Assembly (NCBI RefSeq): GCF_938031315.1
Contig: NZ_CALHHT010000345.1
Location: 1 to 6,273 of the forward strand
Length of the DNA stretch: 6,273 bases
Reading direction: 5' to 3'
Origin: an uncultured Campylobacter sp.
GTDB lineage: Bacteria; Campylobacterota; Campylobacteria; Campylobacterales; Campylobacteraceae
Shown: in pieces, positions 5,111-6,273 of the stretch
How positions within the stretch are numbered: position 1 is the first letter of the stretch
Layout of the letters: the number at the start of each line of letters is the position of its first letter
The notes under the pieces: generated by a model
What the model saw: the letters and a program-made list of their open reading frames with translations, nothing else
Told to the model about the DNA's origin: nothing
Databases searched by the model: none
Program-made: the position numbers and the translations under genes

Positions 5111-6273
5111 GACGACGACCTCATAGGGGGCAATCGCACGCGGCCAGATGATGCCGCTCTCGTCGTGATTCTGCTCGATTGCCGCCGCCATCGTACGCCC
5201 GACGCCGATGCCGTAGCAGCCCATCTGCAGGGGCTGCGCCTTGCCCGTCTCATCGAGGAAGGTTGCGCCCATCGCCGCGCTGTACTTCGTGCCGAGCGCG
5301 AAGATCTGCCCTGCCTCGATGCCGCGCCCGATGTGGAGATGTCCGTGCTCGCAGACGGGGCATTCATCGCCTTCCTCCACGAGGCGGATGTCCGCCACCG
5401 TCACCGCGCCAAAGTCGCGCTGAGGATTCACGTTCGTATAGTGGAAGTCTGCCTCGTTCGCACCGGAGACGGCGTTGTGCATCCGCATCGCCGTCTCGTC
5501 GACGACGATATGCGTCCCCTCCTTGATGCCGATCGGGCTCATAAAGCCGGGACAGCCGCCCGCCGCACGGATCGCTTCCTCGTCTGCCATGCGCAGCTCG
5601 CGCGCGCCCGGAACGGCATTCGCGAGCTTGATTTCGTTGACCTCATGGTCACCGCGCAGGAATGCGAGGATGAGTGTATCGTCCTCCGTCTGATAGGCAA
5701 CCGCCTTGATCGTCTTTTCCACGGGAATCTTGAGATATTCTGCAAGCAGGGCTATCGTATGCGTGCCGGGCGTTGCCACCTTCTCGAGCGGCAACACCTC
5801 TTCGTGGGGAGCGTCGATGGGACGCAACGCCGCCTTCTCGTCGCTCGCCGCATAGCTGCACGCATCACAGCACGCAATGCGCGACTCGCCTTCGGGCGCA
5901 AGCACGGTGAACTCCTCGGAGTGCCCTCCGCCGATTGCGCCGCTGTCCGCTTCCACCGCGCGGAAGTCCAGTCCGCAGCGCGTGAATACATTCGTGTACG
6001 CATCGTACATCTTGCGGTAGGACTCGTTCATCCCCTCGATGTCCTTATCAAAGGAGTAGAGATCCTTCATGATAAATTCGCGGCTGCGCATGACACCGAA
6101 ACGCGGACGGCGCTCGTCGCGGAACTTGTCCTGAATCTGATAGAGGAGCACGGGCAGCTGCTTGTAGGAGCGCAGCTCATCCCGCACAAGCGCCGTAATC
6201 ATCTCCTCATGCGTCGGTCCCATGCAGAACTCGCGGCCATGACGATCCTTCACGCGGATCATCTCCGCGCCGT
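4829..6273 (-). CDS. proS: Chimeric partial ORF: prolyl-tRNA synthetase core joined in frame to a DUF799 lipoprotein tail
   Basis: The frame is open to the right edge; the residues before the Met at 6262 read G-A-E, as in the middle of ProRS, so the true start and motif 1 lie outside. Numbering from that Met: the loop GPTHEE is at 15-20, class II motif 2 (FRDERRPRFG...REFIMKD) at 47-66, a Cys-rich CCDAC at 131-135, the inserted YbaK-type editing domain at about 160-290 (GDHEVNEIKL at 204-213), CPVC at 301-304, and motif 3 with GIGVGR at 351-356. The family charges tRNA-Pro with proline in the cytoplasm. After IIWPRAIAPYEVVVV (371-385) an anticodon-binding domain should follow, but the last ~90 residues belong to a different family (DUF799). 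The synthetase wording resembles Selenomonas/Negativicutes ProRS, not Campylobacter ProRS. As built, the product lacks its anticodon-binding domain; a contig or amplification chimera is likelier than a working gene. Confidence 0.85.
   Translation of the reverse strand, partial: GAEMIRVKDRHGREFCMGPTHEEMITALVRDELRSYKQLPVLLYQIQDKFRDERRPRFGVMRSREFIMKDLYSFDKDIEGMNESYRKMYDAYTNVFTRCGLDFRAVEADSGAIGGGHSEEFTVLAPEGESRIACCDACSYAASDEKAALRPIDAPHEEVLPLEKVATPGTHTIALLAEYLKIPVEKTIKAVAYQTEDDTLILAFLRGDHEVNEIKLANAVPGARELRMADEEAIRAAGGCPGFMSPIGIKEGTHIVVDETAMRMHNAVSGANEADFHYTNVNPQRDFGAVTVADIRLVEEGDECPVCEHGHLHIGRGIEAGQIFALGTKYSAAMGATFLDETGKAQPLQMGCYGIGVGRTMAAAIEQNHDESGIIWPRAIAPYEVVVVAVNAKLVDLRSGATLWEGSAQVSDDSSRGSSDLVGMLISAVIKQIGDTVSDAGYKLSASADAMLLGQNCNKCLLYGPYSPHYGQDRQLGGGK
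5093..5119. other. Junction between Selenomonas-like and Campylobacter-like DNA
   Basis: On the minus strand the codons read VVV-VAVNAK. Bacterial ProRS normally has APYEVVVVPVNAKD here, and DUF799 proteins have a strand such as TVxVNAKLVDLRxG. The break can therefore lie anywhere in this short stretch of shared codons, which explains why the reading frame survives. To the right, AAATTT words are absent and GC is high; to the left the Campylobacter pattern begins. No transposon end, tRNA or attachment site is visible. Confidence 0.7.

Noticed and set aside
5041..6003. Many long Arg/Ser/Ala-rich frames over the synthetase region on both strands
   Set aside because: They are frame shadows of a GC-rich real gene, with low-complexity composition and no ribosome sites.
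4829..6273. Native Campylobacter prolyl-tRNA synthetase
   Set aside because: Sequence wording (for example RDERRPRFGVMRSREFIMKD) and composition fit Negativicutes, and the C-terminal anticodon-binding domain is replaced by another family.

Overview
The window looks like a Campylobacter-type genome (Campylobacterota, probably an oral species such as C. gracilis) joined to foreign DNA at its right end. From base 1 to about 4830 the word AAATTT/TAAATTT recurs constantly, inside genes and between them, on a mixed AT/GC background; this is typical of C. gracilis, C. rectus and relatives. From about 5110 to 6273 the word is absent, GC content is clearly higher, and the protein reads as a Negativicutes (Selenomonas-like) prolyl-tRNA synthetase. 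The species assignment is inference from composition and protein similarity recalled from memory, not from a search.

All five credible coding regions lie on the minus strand; from right to left they are as follows. (1) An open frame enters from the right edge (6273) and stops at 4829. Its first part is the catalytic and editing core of bacterial prolyl-tRNA synthetase. Just after synthetase motif 3 it switches in frame, over a run of codons reading V-x-V-N-A-K, into the C-terminal part of a GNA1162/DUF799-type lipoprotein of the Campylobacter host. An assembly or amplification chimera is the most likely explanation. (2) 18 bases downstream is a DIP1984-family coiled-coil protein (4355-4810), probably in the same transcript as the native DUF799 gene. 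(3) After about 420 bases without a gene comes a secreted, dual-specificity-like protein tyrosine phosphatase (3249-3935, TTG start). (4) A leucine-rich-repeat protein follows (2093-2953). (5) The last is an SMI1/KNR4 (SUKH)-like protein (1089-1772, GTG start) with an intrinsic terminator directly behind it.

The leftmost kilobase has no intact gene. It holds a terminator-like hairpin facing the minus direction, several short head-to-tail minus-strand frames and a possible gene 3' end at 26-106, consistent with decayed coding DNA. The four complete genes are separated by 300-420 base gaps, except for the DUF799/DIP1984 pair, so they appear to be mostly single transcription units rather than one pathway. 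Nothing supports a CRISPR array, insertion sequence, tRNA or rRNA. I see no convincing new multi-gene system; the strongest anomaly is the in-frame synthetase/lipoprotein junction.
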